This document shows, piece by piece, positions 15,131 to 21,993 of a stretch of 36,596 bases of DNA. The first letter of the stretch is position 1. Each line of letters starts with the position of its first letter. Under the pieces are notes generated by a model. The model made no database searches. It saw only the letters and a list, made by a program, of their open reading frames with translations, and had not been told where the DNA came from. The position numbers were made by a program, and so were the translations under genes. Source of the DNA: a virus; the IMG/VR virus record IMGVR_UViG_3300025151_000123, positions 1 to 36,596 of that record, one strand, 5' to 3'.

Positions 15131-17295
15131 CATACCGATATATCCGTAATCTCCGCGATTCTAAAACCAATAAGACAAGCGACCTCAGTAAGAACAATAA
15201 GAGACCTCCAGCCTTCAAATCGAAGGCTGACTTCCGACAATGGTGTGCAGACAATAAAACCGATCACGTTTTCTACAGTGCGTGTGAAGGACGCGCACCA
15301 TCGAAAAGGGTCAGCAATGATAATCCAGTTAACAAAATCTACGGTGTAGTAGCTGACTACGACGCAGCCGTTGACTGGAAAACACTGGACGACGATCTGG
15401 AAGCTCGTTGCGGTGCCAACAAACCGACGTGGCGTAGTCAGACCCAATCTGGTTACATGCGTCTGATATGGGAATTCGACACACCGATCCCGATTGCACC
15501 AGAGCTTTATGACACGTTCATGAAGCACCTGTCGAAGACGCTGAAGTTGGAGCGTCTGTTCGCTGGGTTCGACACGACATCACTGAGAGCGAATCAGTAT
15601 TTCGAGCTGGGCAGCAACTGGCAGCAAGTCAACGGACCACTGGACGCCAACGTAGTCAGCACTGCGCTCGCCAAAGCCGCTGCCGAAAAGCCGCCGCAGT
15701 CTAGTGATACGAATATCCCGATTGACGTTGTCGCGGACGAAGTTGAATCCCGATTCCCTAATCGTTGGGTAGGCGACTTTGAAGTTGGATCACGGGGTCC
15801 GCTGTTCTGGATTGACGACGGTATTGACCGTGACGGTTGTCAGGTTGTGGAAGATGGTATTGTCTGCTACAGCGACCGAGCAGGCAAAGGGTTCATGTCG
15901 TGGGCAGAGATCTTCGGCAAATCCTTCGTGAAGGACTACGAGACGAAGAAGCTCTCGACTCTTCTCGATGAGTATTGGTTCAACGGAAAGTATTTCTTCA
16001 AGCTCCTCTACGAGAGTGCTGTCACGATCCCGAAGGATCAACTCGTTCTGGAGTTGCGCCAAGCTGGATTCTCCATCAAGCCGAAGAAAGGTCAGCCGCT
16101 TACTGAAGTGGAAGCCGCTCTCCTTACCATATCCAACCAGAACCGTATCGACGAGATTGCTCCAGTAGTGTTCTCCAGTGATCGTGTGGTCAACTACAAC
16201 GGTAACCGGATTCTCAACTGCGCCAACAACACCCCAGTAGATGCTGAGTCTGACGGCGACCCGAAGTATTGGCCATTCCTGCACCGCTGGCTCAACCAGC
16301 TATTCGTCAACAGCGGGGATACACCAACCATCGAATACTTCTACGCTTGGCTCAAACGCTTCTACGAAGCATCGAACGAGCGGAGGTTCCATCAAGGACA
16401 AGCACTGCTGCTGGTGGGTCCGACTGGTCGGGGTAAGTCCCTGTTGTCGAATCATGTGATCGGTGGTCTTGTCGGCGGGTTCGCTGACGCTAGTGACTAC
16501 TTGAGTGGCAAGACATCGTTCAACAAAGATCTGGGTCGCGTAGCTGCATGGGTGATCGACGATACGACATCGGCTGCTTCGTTTCAGGATCAGCGGAAGG
16601 CGACTGAGTTGCTCAAGCGTGCGGTGGCCAATCCACGGGTCGAGTATCAGGCGAAGTATGCTGACTCGTTGTCGGTGCCTTGGACTGGTCGAGTGGTTCT
16701 GTCATTGAATATGGATGCCAACTCTCTGTCGGTGATCCCGTCTCTGGACAGTTCCAATCGAGACAAGATTCTAGCGTTCAAGATTTCGGATGAGTCTACT
16801 ACGGACTTTCCAGATAATCAGACGCTAGAAGCACTGATCGCGAGTGAGCTGCCTCACTTCGCTCGTTTCTTGATCGACCACAAACCGTCTCCGAAAGTGT
16901 CGTGCGGCGGTCGGTTCGGGGTCAGGAGTTTCATCGACGCAGCAGTTGCTGAAGCGGCCTACGACAACTCCAGCCGTAGCTCGATTGCGGAACTTGTGGA
17001 GTTCTTTGTGAAGCGTTGCCGCGAGTTGAATAGTGAGATGGAAACGTGGCGCGGAACTCTGACTGAGTTCCAAGTTGCGGTCCACGATTTCAACAATGGT
17101 CGGAACGTCGGTATGAGTTCCAATCTGGAATTCGTTCGTCGCGGCATGGCGACTATGGAAGAAGCTGGCGTGGTCAATGACCGCATTCGGCCAGTGCGTT
17201 CCATCGGTCACGGTGGCGGAAAGATCTGGGAAATTGATCTCCAGAACAAATTCGACATCGACGCCGGGATCACAAAGAGTCAGGACGCCGCGTAG
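15127..17295 (+). CDS. AEP primase-SF3 helicase fusion
   Basis: 722 residues. The N-terminal half resembles archaeo-eukaryotic-type primases, with the catalytic DxD at D77/D79 in VVADYDA and the pattern FYSACEGRAPSKR before it. The C-terminal half is a D5/SF3-type helicase with Walker A GPTGRGKS at 431-438, Walker B ending D478/D479 (AWVIDDTT) and a following VVLSLNMD. It would unwind DNA and prime synthesis for the polymerase with which it is coupled by ATGA. Its last 26 bp overlap the end of the convergent nuclease gene. Confidence 0.8.
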   Translation: MTYRYIRNLRDSKTNKTSDLSKNNKRPPAFKSKADFRQWCADNKTDHVFYSACEGRAPSKRVSNDNPVNKIYGVVADYDAAVDWKTLDDDLEARCGANKPTWRSQTQSGYMRLIWEFDTPIPIAPELYDTFMKHLSKTLKLERLFAGFDTTSLRANQYFELGSNWQQVNGPLDANVVSTALAKAAAEKPPQSSDTNIPIDVVADEVESRFPNRWVGDFEVGSRGPLFWIDDGIDRDGCQVVEDGIVCYSDRAGKGFMSWAEIFGKSFVKDYETKKLSTLLDEYWFNGKYFFKLLYESAVTIPKDQLVLELRQAGFSIKPKKGQPLTEVEAALLTISNQNRIDEIAPVVFSSDRVVNYNGNRILNCANNTPVDAESDGDPKYWPFLHRWLNQLFVNSGDTPTIEYFYAWLKRFYEASNERRFHQGQALLLVGPTGRGKSLLSNHVIGGLVGGFADASDYLSGKTSFNKDLGRVAAWVIDDTTSAASFQDQRKATELLKRAVANPRVEYQAKYADSLSVPWTGRVVLSLNMDANSLSVIPSLDSSNRDKILAFKISDESTTDFPDNQTLEALIASELPHFARFLIDHKPSPKVSCGGRFGVRSFIDAAVAEAAYDNSSRSSIAELVEFFVKRCRELNSEMETWRGTLTEFQVAVHDFNNGRNVGMSSNLEFVRRGMATMEEAGVVNDRIRPVRSIGHGGGKIWEIDLQNKFDIDAGITKSQDAA

Positions 17296-17767
17296 CGCGA
17301 TACGGCAGACAATAGCAGTCTGAGTAGAGGGCGAAGCCGAAATCATCGGTTTCGCCCTTTTTCTTCCAGTATTTAGGCTTTTTAACGGCCTTACCAGTGG
17401 CCCAGCCGCATAGCCATACCTTGGTGAGGTTCTTGTGGACTCTGGCAAAGAAGTATATATCAGCCGGAACCGATCCATCCTTCTTCGGCAAGACCATTGC
17501 GTTGTAGTGCAGCATTGGGCGTCCGGTGCAGGCTTTCGCCTTCACGTCGATGGTCTTTCCTTTCAGGACGTAGTCATGGGTGTATGAACTATCGCCGACA
17601 TATTTAGCCTTCGGAAAGGTCCGTTCAAAAGCAATCTCCGCCAGAAAGCCCGTCATGTTTCCTGCGCCCCGTGTGAGTGAGGACGGCAACACTCCCAAAT
17701 TCTTGGATCTCCTGAAGGCTTCAGCTACGTCGTCTTCAGTGGGGCGGTAGATTGTAAAACGGCTCAT
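17270..17767 (-). CDS. PD-(D/E)XK-like nuclease candidate
   Basis: 165 residues. GFLAEIAFERTF, then HDYVLKGKTIDVKAKAC (D followed by a D-x-K motif) is the layout of PD-(D/E)XK nucleases; the C-terminal half has VWLCGWATGKAV. Small phage proteins with this pattern are thought to be endonucleases, perhaps resolvases or host-DNA nucleases. It is the last gene of a leftward operon and is coupled by ATGA to the one before. Its C-terminal coding sequence contains the terminator of the oncoming replication operon. Confidence 0.6.
   Translation of the reverse strand: MSRFTIYRPTEDDVAEAFRRSKNLGVLPSSLTRGAGNMTGFLAEIAFERTFPKAKYVGDSSYTHDYVLKGKTIDVKAKACTGRPMLHYNAMVLPKKDGSVPADIYFFARVHKNLTKVWLCGWATGKAVKKPKYWKKKGETDDFGFALYSDCYCLPYRATRRPDSL
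17329..17365 (+). terminator. Terminator of the replication operon, inside a convergent gene
   Basis: On the plus strand, a 12-bp stem (17329-17340 with 17346-17357, one G-T pair), a 5-nt loop and TTTTTCTT form a strong Rho-independent terminator 34 bp after the primase-helicase stop. It lies within the coding sequence of the leftward nuclease gene. Confidence 0.85.
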
Positions 17768-18048
17768 GATAAACGCTTCAGTAAGCGGTCATACGCTGGC
17801 CAGAAAACTTCATCGACACATCGGACGACGGCTTCCTGTTCGTATCGCTCACAAAAGCCAACACCACTCAGAAGCAAACTAGCTTCTAATAGCTCATGGC
17901 GCAGTGTCGTGTGGTAATTCGTTTCGTTGAGATTTGAGTCAATAAAGATTGTTCTCTTATCGTGCGCGTAGTAGCCGAAGTCTTCACCGTCGAGATCGCG
18001 GTGAACGACCTTCACACGGTGTCCAGCTACCATTAGCGACTTGATCAT
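17764..18048 (-). CDS. Small HExxE metallopeptidase-like protein
   Basis: 94 residues. Beta strands with FGYYAHDKRTIFID lead into the helix TLRHELLEASLLL, an HExxE in place of the usual HExxH, and a later E/D-rich helix. The layout is like that of ImmA/IrrE- or SprT-type zinc proteins, and HExxE versions occur in phage genomes. Whether it cleaves anything is unknown. It shares ATGA overlaps with both neighbours in the leftward operon. Confidence 0.5.
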   Translation of the reverse strand: MIKSLMVAGHRVKVVHRDLDGEDFGYYAHDKRTIFIDSNLNETNYHTTLRHELLEASLLLSGVGFCERYEQEAVVRCVDEVFWPAYDRLLKRLS

Positions 18049-18323
18049 GTTTTCTTTCTAGCTTTCTGGAGCGTGGCACGACGGCCACGATAACGTGCAG
18101 TTTTCTCTGCAATCTTCTTTGGTTGTTTAACGAACTGCTTTCCAGCACGCATCCCTTTCCGCTTCTTCGCAGAAGTTCGCGCATACTCTTCGTCCGTCAG
18201 TGCCTCACGCGCAGCCTTTGGCAAATACCGTTCTCCAGTCTTCAGAGAAGGTTTGCCAGATTTCGTCCCCCACTTTTCTTTCGTCCAGCGGTCGAGCGAT
18301 TTTTGTGGTGCGCGTTTAGCCAT
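18045..18323 (-). CDS. Small Lys/Arg-rich conserved protein
   Basis: 92 residues, about a third Lys and Arg. The pattern SLDRWTKEKWGTKSGKPS, then GERYLPKAAREALT, then QFVKQPKKIAEKTARYR is familiar to me from marine phages and large algal viruses, though I cannot name the family safely. The charge suggests binding to DNA or RNA, or packing with the genome. Coupled by ATGA and TGATG overlaps. Confidence 0.6.
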   Translation of the reverse strand: MAKRAPQKSLDRWTKEKWGTKSGKPSLKTGERYLPKAAREALTDEEYARTSAKKRKGMRAGKQFVKQPKKIAEKTARYRGRRATLQKARKKT

Positions 18324-18493
18324 CAGTATCTCCCAGTCTTTTTGCGGATGAGTTTCTTGACCCGCTTCTTCGTTGACGGCTTCGTATGGCCGTAACCTTT
18401 CTTCTTCATGGCAAGATGCTGCTCATAAGTATTGGCTTTGTAGCCTTTACCGCTCTTGTCATACATAGTGTGTGGTTTGAAGTCTTTTTCCAT
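18323..18493 (-). CDS. 56-residue basic protein
   Basis: A short gene starting with MEKDFKPHTMYDKSG, then KGYKANTYEQHLAMKKKG and a Lys/Arg-rich C-terminus. The stop overlaps the next ATG as TGATG (18321-18325), and the frame fills the gap between two clear genes, so I take it as real. Function unknown; it resembles its neighbours in charge. Confidence 0.6.
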   Translation of the reverse strand: MEKDFKPHTMYDKSGKGYKANTYEQHLAMKKKGYGHTKPSTKKRVKKLIRKKTGRY

Positions 18494-18505
18494 GGTTCTG
18501 TGGGG

Positions 18506-18718
18506 TTAGTCTCTGTAGCCGCCTCCGGCTTTCTTGTATCTTACTGCTAGTAATTGTGCCTTTCGAGCGGACCATTGTCCAGCTTTGCCGCCTTTGGTTC
18601 CGGCGAGGATTGCTTTGAAAAGACGCTTCCGCAAAGCGGGCTTCGTGTAGTTGCCTGCTTCGTTGACTCTGGACTTAGACTTTTTGGACTTAGACTTTTT
18701 GGACTTAGACTTTTTCAT
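18506..18718 (-). CDS. Small basic protein with KKSKS repeats
   Basis: 70 residues. The first 16 are Lys and Ser from a 15-bp DNA unit repeated three times (18668-18715). The rest, with KPALRKRLFKAILAGTKGG and QWSARKAQLLAVRYKKAGGGY, is a conserved pattern I remember from phages and large algal viruses. It is probably nucleic-acid binding, by charge only. The start shares ATGA with the preceding HNH-like gene. Confidence 0.6.
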   Translation of the reverse strand: MKKSKSKKSKSKKSKSRVNEAGNYTKPALRKRLFKAILAGTKGGKAGQWSARKAQLLAVRYKKAGGGYRD

Positions 18719-18933
18719 GAGCGGGATCGGTTACGGGATTTGCTCATTACACGGAGGTTCGACGGACGGTTGTCGGTAGGGTCACCATTCTTGTGGTCTA
18801 CGTCTTTGCCAGCTAATGCGCTCTTTCCGAGCTTCTTCTCCATGAGGCGACGCGCAAGAACACGACTAGATCGCCGTTTCCGTTGTTCCGGTCGGCTGTG
18901 GTAGTTGTCGTATTCTTTGCGGTAGTTCCTCAT
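18715..18933 (-). CDS. Small HNH-like protein
   Basis: 72 residues. The segment KDVDHKNGDPTDNRPSNL resembles the D-H and N of HNH endonucleases, as in self-standing HNH proteins of phages and algal viruses, where DHxNGxxxDNRxxNLR is typical. The C-terminal second His half is short (RVMSKSRNRS), so nuclease activity is uncertain. It starts on the stop of the lysozyme gene's downstream neighbour frame (ATGA overlap at 18930-18933). Confidence 0.6.
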   Translation of the reverse strand: MRNYRKEYDNYHSRPEQRKRRSSRVLARRLMEKKLGKSALAGKDVDHKNGDPTDNRPSNLRVMSKSRNRSRS

Positions 18934-19559
18934 AGTAGTGGCTCTTTTCTCATCAGTCCCATCTCAACGGCCTTTTGGAAGGTCGCGCCACGGGCGGCTT
19001 CTGTGTTTAGCACCTTGGAGAGACTCTCCATACGAGTAGCGACACCACTGCCTGATTTCTTGGCAGCGCGGTATTCGTCATTGTCCAGAAACTCGGTGGC
19101 GGCTTCTGTCAGCTTGCCTTCCCGTATAAGTTTCTTCGCCTTCGGAGATCCAGATAAGCCGCCCCGATAATATGACGACAGAATCTCATGGCGGACTGGT
19201 GGGGATAGGTCGAAGAGCTTCTCGCCAATCTGGTCGTCTTCCAATGCCTTCTGAGCTTTCTTGGCGACCTCCGCCATCATTAGCTTCTTAGCTGCGTCTC
19301 TGCTAATTGACTTTCCAGCCAGATCAGCTTTACCAGCAATGCCGCTACGACCCATTTTGGTTTTGCCCGTGTAAAACGAGGACTTCTTATATGCAGCGTC
19401 GCTGCCGTCACCAATCAGGTGTCCGAATCCGATTGTCCATTTACCTTTGGAATCTCGGTAGGGTTTCTCTACAAAACCTTCGTAGCTAGCGATAAGCTCG
19501 CCTGCCGCTGCCAAGTCGATGGGGTTTTTGCCTTCCCGCTCTATAAGTTGTTTAGCCAT
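18930..19559 (-). CDS. T4-type lysozyme (GH24 endolysin)
   Basis: 209 residues. The catalytic triad is visible as E27 (SYEGF), D36 (YRDSKG) and T42 (WTIGFGH), with the same spacing as E11, D20 and T26 in T4 lysozyme. It cleaves the peptidoglycan glycan chain. There is no signal peptide or SAR-type N-terminal helix, so release would depend on a holin. A Ser/Lys-rich insertion of about 20 residues after GHLIGDG and a helical C-terminus make it longer than T4 lysozyme (164). It lies next to an amidase gene. Confidence 0.85.
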   Translation of the reverse strand: MAKQLIEREGKNPIDLAAAGELIASYEGFVEKPYRDSKGKWTIGFGHLIGDGSDAAYKKSSFYTGKTKMGRSGIAGKADLAGKSISRDAAKKLMMAEVAKKAQKALEDDQIGEKLFDLSPPVRHEILSSYYRGGLSGSPKAKKLIREGKLTEAATEFLDNDEYRAAKKSGSGVATRMESLSKVLNTEAARGATFQKAVEMGLMRKEPLL

Positions 19560-19561
19560 AA

Positions 19562-20185
19562 TTAGAATAGTTCAAAATAGTCCTCGATGCCGTTCGCGTA
19601 AACTGTCGCAAGCTCTTTAGTTGCGTTCTCAAACGCATTCCACTCCCCAATGTTGCTGCCAAAGAATGGTTCGCAGATAATAGCTGGAACAGGGGTCTTC
19701 TTTACGAAAGCGTGACCATTGTCTCCATAGACAAGATGCTTTATTCCACGATCCTTTTGTGCAAGATAATGACTGCCGTGAGCCAGATGGAAGGTCTTGG
19801 CAAGACGGCGGCCATTCATGCTGCCGCCAAGGAAAAGGTATTCAAAGCCTGCAACATCCCGTGAGGCAGAATTAAAGTGCAGCTCAATACAAATATCGCA
19901 GCCAGCAGTTTTGATTTCTTTGGCGAGCCAACGCATGGCCGCACCGTAGCTCTTTCTGGGATAGTTGTTGAAGATCGTTGCTTGGAAGCCTCGCTCTTCC
20001 AACTTCTTCTTTAATTCGTTAGCGACAACATTGTTGTATGTTCGCTCCGAAACACCACCAATGGAGTTGGCCCCAGTGTCATCAATTCGGCTATGGCCGA
20101 CACAGATGGCGACATGGAAAAGCTCGTTCTTAGGCGTAGTGTCCTTCGCACTAAAAAGTCTTTTGATGAACTCTAGTAAACTCAT
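19562..20185 (-). CDS. N-acetylmuramoyl-L-alanine amidase (Amidase_3)
   Basis: 207 residues. Zinc ligands and the catalytic Glu of the family can be placed: H in CVGHS, E in GGVSERTYNN, H in IELHFNSA and E in ICEPFFGSN. The enzyme cuts the bond between muramic acid and the stem peptide. No signal peptide is seen, although residues 3-10 are hydrophobic. It overlaps the lipoprotein gene by ATGA and lies 2 bp before the lysozyme gene, giving two cell-wall enzymes in one lysis operon. Confidence 0.85.
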   Translation of the reverse strand: MSLLEFIKRLFSAKDTTPKNELFHVAICVGHSRIDDTGANSIGGVSERTYNNVVANELKKKLEERGFQATIFNNYPRKSYGAAMRWLAKEIKTAGCDICIELHFNSASRDVAGFEYLFLGGSMNGRRLAKTFHLAHGSHYLAQKDRGIKHLVYGDNGHAFVKKTPVPAIICEPFFGSNIGEWNAFENATKELATVYANGIEDYFELF

Positions 20186-20415
20186 TTAGATCCAATGATG
20201 ATTGCTCGTCTGTAACTATAATGACTATGCCATTTTTGGCCCCGACCCGCAACAACTCCTTCGGCAAACTGGTATTCGACACCATCAAGCATCGTCACTG
20301 TCGGCGGATCGTAGAGCGCGGAGCCGTTCAACTGCTCGTCGCTGCGCCAGCCGCTCCAGCCGCAGCTTGGCAGCAGGAGAACCATCGTCAGCAAGCTGAT
20401 CCATTTCGTCTTCAA
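20182..20415 (-). CDS. Lipoprotein, outer-spanin (Rz1-like) candidate
   Basis: 77 residues from a TTG at 20415, giving a lipoprotein signal peptide: MKTKWIS, a hydrophobic core and the lipobox LLPSC. The mature part of about 60 residues ends YQFAEGVVAG...HSHYSYRRAIIIG. The frame overlaps the 3' end of the coiled-coil gene at 20285-20494 by 131 bp in another frame, like Rz/Rz1 pairs. The TTG start is uncertain; an ATG ten codons later would shorten the signal peptide. The alternative is a lipoprotein unrelated to lysis. Confidence 0.55.
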   Translation of the reverse strand: MKTKWISLLTMVLLLPSCGWSGWRSDEQLNGSALYDPPTVTMLDGVEYQFAEGVVAGRGQKWHSHYSYRRAIIIGSK

Positions 20416-20494
20416 TGTCGTAGAGAATTTGCCGCTGCCGCAAGCCCACAAATGCGATGTAGGCTTGCAGCGCGGCGGTTAGTAACTTGATCAC
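20285..20494 (-). CDS. Inner-spanin-like helical protein
   Basis: 69 residues from a GTG that shares GTGA with the preceding stop (20491-20494). An N-terminal hydrophobic helix (IKLLTAALQAYIAFVGL) is followed by a charged helix with DGSPAAKLRLERLAQRR. With the overlapping lipoprotein it fits the architecture of an Rz-like inner spanin. The hydrophobic segment is borderline for a transmembrane helix, so this is a candidate only. Confidence 0.5.
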   Translation of the reverse strand: MIKLLTAALQAYIAFVGLRQRQILYDIEDEMDQLADDGSPAAKLRLERLAQRRAVERLRALRSADSDDA

Positions 20495-20676
20495 TTCTTG
20501 GCTTTCCCGACATTCAACGCCAGCCACTCAACAACTGTATACACCTTTGCGACAATAGAATCGTCTTTGGGCGTAGGAGTTAGAGCGCAAATCGCGGACG
20601 CAGCGGCAACCACAGCAGTAGCGGCACCGATAATGGAGTCGGCGTTGTCGATGATGTAACTAATCACTTCTTGCAT
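20491..20676 (-). CDS. Small membrane protein, holin candidate
   Basis: 61 residues from the ATG at 20676. A hydrophobic Ala/Val/Ile-rich stretch (IIGAATAVVAAASAICAL) is followed by TPTPKDD and a second weaker hydrophobic helix (VYTVVEWLALNVG) with a Lys-rich end. Size, membrane helix and position beside the spanin-like pair and two endolysins make it a holin candidate. A longer frame starts 30 bp upstream but would overlap the previous gene. Confidence 0.5.
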   Translation of the reverse strand: MQEVISYIIDNADSIIGAATAVVAAASAICALTPTPKDDSIVAKVYTVVEWLALNVGKAKK

Positions 20677-20680
20677 AGTA

Positions 20681-20857
20681 TTATTGCTTCGGTTTACGGA
20701 ATTCACGCACAGCGCGAACGAGAGATAGAACTGCGATCATTAACAGTATGACTGACCCGCAGAATCGAACCCACCAGTCAAGCTGCTCTTGAAAGCTGGT
20801 GATGACACTGGCGGCGGCAGAAATAGCTCCTGCGATTGGAGGGGGTAAATAATTCAT
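20681..20857 (-). CDS. Second small membrane protein, holin candidate
   Basis: 58 residues. A Pro-rich start (MNYLPPPIAG), a helix, and one clear transmembrane segment around residues 30-50 (FCGSVILLMIAVLSLV) followed by an Arg/Lys-rich end. ATGA overlap with the gene before, and 4 bp to the next start. One of the two membrane proteins here is probably the holin; sequence alone does not say which. Confidence 0.5.
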   Translation of the reverse strand: MNYLPPPIAGAISAAASVITSFQEQLDWWVRFCGSVILLMIAVLSLVRAVREFRKPKQ

Positions 20858-21162
20858 GGAAGATCAGGGATGTCTGGGTTAACCAAAATGTCGGGGTCAA
20901 TGTCCACGCGAGCGTCGAGTCCACCTAATAGTTCCAGAAGTTCATCGAACTCAGGGAAGTCTCTTGGCGTAAGCCCATTGCGAAGCGGTGTGTCCAGAAT
21001 TTCGTCACTGGCTGGAATGAATACTTCGCCAGCATTGTCGCCGGAGTAGATAGGCATTGAACCAGTCGTCCAGTAGTATGGGTGACCGCGACTTATCTGC
21101 GCTTCACGGATGCCCTCAAGGACAGTCGCCGCTGTTTCTGGGTCTGTAACAAATCCAATCAT
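20854..21162 (-). CDS. Small protein after the tail gene
   Basis: 102 residues from the ATG at 21162, which shares ATGA with the tail-protein stop; a start 30 bp upstream would overlap that gene more. The N-terminal half has MIGFVTDPETAATVLEGIREAQ-like helix and GHPYYWTTGSMPIYSGD. The C-terminus is acidic and Asp/Pro-rich. I do not recognise the family. Position suggests a tail-associated protein or fibre chaperone, but this is a guess. Confidence 0.5.
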   Translation of the reverse strand: MIGFVTDPETAATVLEGIREAQISRGHPYYWTTGSMPIYSGDNAGEVFIPASDEILDTPLRNGLTPRDFPEFDELLELLGGLDARVDIDPDILVNPDIPDLP

Positions 21163-21992
21163 GGTAGTGATAATCCGGTGCAGGTTTCCCATAGGGTCTT
21201 GACAGCGGCGGTGCAGTCAGAATCTTGTTGGTCGGTCACGCCTTGCCCAAACCAGAACGCGCCAATCTCGGACCCTGCGCCAGACGTAGGGCTACCAGCG
21301 TTATTCTTCTGGAGGGCATACATATTGAGTGAAGGTGGGGTTCCTACAGACGCATCAGTAGATGACCCAAGAACTGAACGAGCGGAAGACGTGCGCTTGA
21401 TGTTCGCTCTGGTTCCAGACAAACGACGAGCTGAGATAATACCTGCGTTGCCTCCCGATGACGTGTTGAAACGACCGCCGACACTAGACATGATCTCTGA
21501 AGTAATCGAACCACCTCCCCCAGCAATCGACCTCAACAAGAATAGATTTGTTCCAGACTGCGCACCAAGATATTGGTCGTTCCCGGTTGCGGTTTTGACT
21601 AACACCCCTAACCAAGCGGAATCATTATCAACTCCAGTGAGGCTAGCTGCGTTGGCACTTGTGTCGAAGAATCCCGTGGAGTCTGCGCGAGCGATGAATC
21701 CTGAGCCTTGTGTGACGTTACCCGTGAAGACTCCGGTAGTCCCGCTAACAAGGCACTCAGCGTTAGGTGCTGCACTACCCCATATAGGCAGGAAGAAGCG
21801 AGAGAGTTTAGAATACCAACCTTCGCTTTTACCAGTAGTATAAAAGTTATCAATCGCGGTCTTCTGTGCGCTGGAGACACTCACACCATCGCCTTCAATT
21901 AACGCGATGTATGCCGCTGCATCGGAATCGAGACCTCCGACGACAGTTGGTCGGGGTAGTCCTAAGCCTAGTCCTAGTTGGGGAGGAACCAT
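21159..21992 (-). CDS. Tail protein / receptor-binding candidate
   Basis: 277 residues, rich in Gly, Ser, Thr and Ala. A short helix-rich start with DSDAAAYIALIEGDG and AIDNFYTTGKSEGWYSKL is followed by a long beta-rich part that looks like a lectin- or LamG-like sandwich. This layout is common in phage tail proteins that contact the host surface. It lies between a structural gene and the lysis cassette. Specific receptor or enzymatic function is not visible. Confidence 0.55.
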   Translation of the reverse strand: MVPPQLGLGLGLPRPTVVGGLDSDAAAYIALIEGDGVSVSSAQKTAIDNFYTTGKSEGWYSKLSRFFLPIWGSAAPNAECLVSGTTGVFTGNVTQGSGFIARADSTGFFDTSANAASLTGVDNDSAWLGVLVKTATGNDQYLGAQSGTNLFLLRSIAGGGGSITSEIMSSVGGRFNTSSGGNAGIISARRLSGTRANIKRTSSARSVLGSSTDASVGTPPSLNMYALQKNNAGSPTSGAGSEIGAFWFGQGVTDQQDSDCTAAVKTLWETCTGLSLP

Positions 21993-21993
21993 A

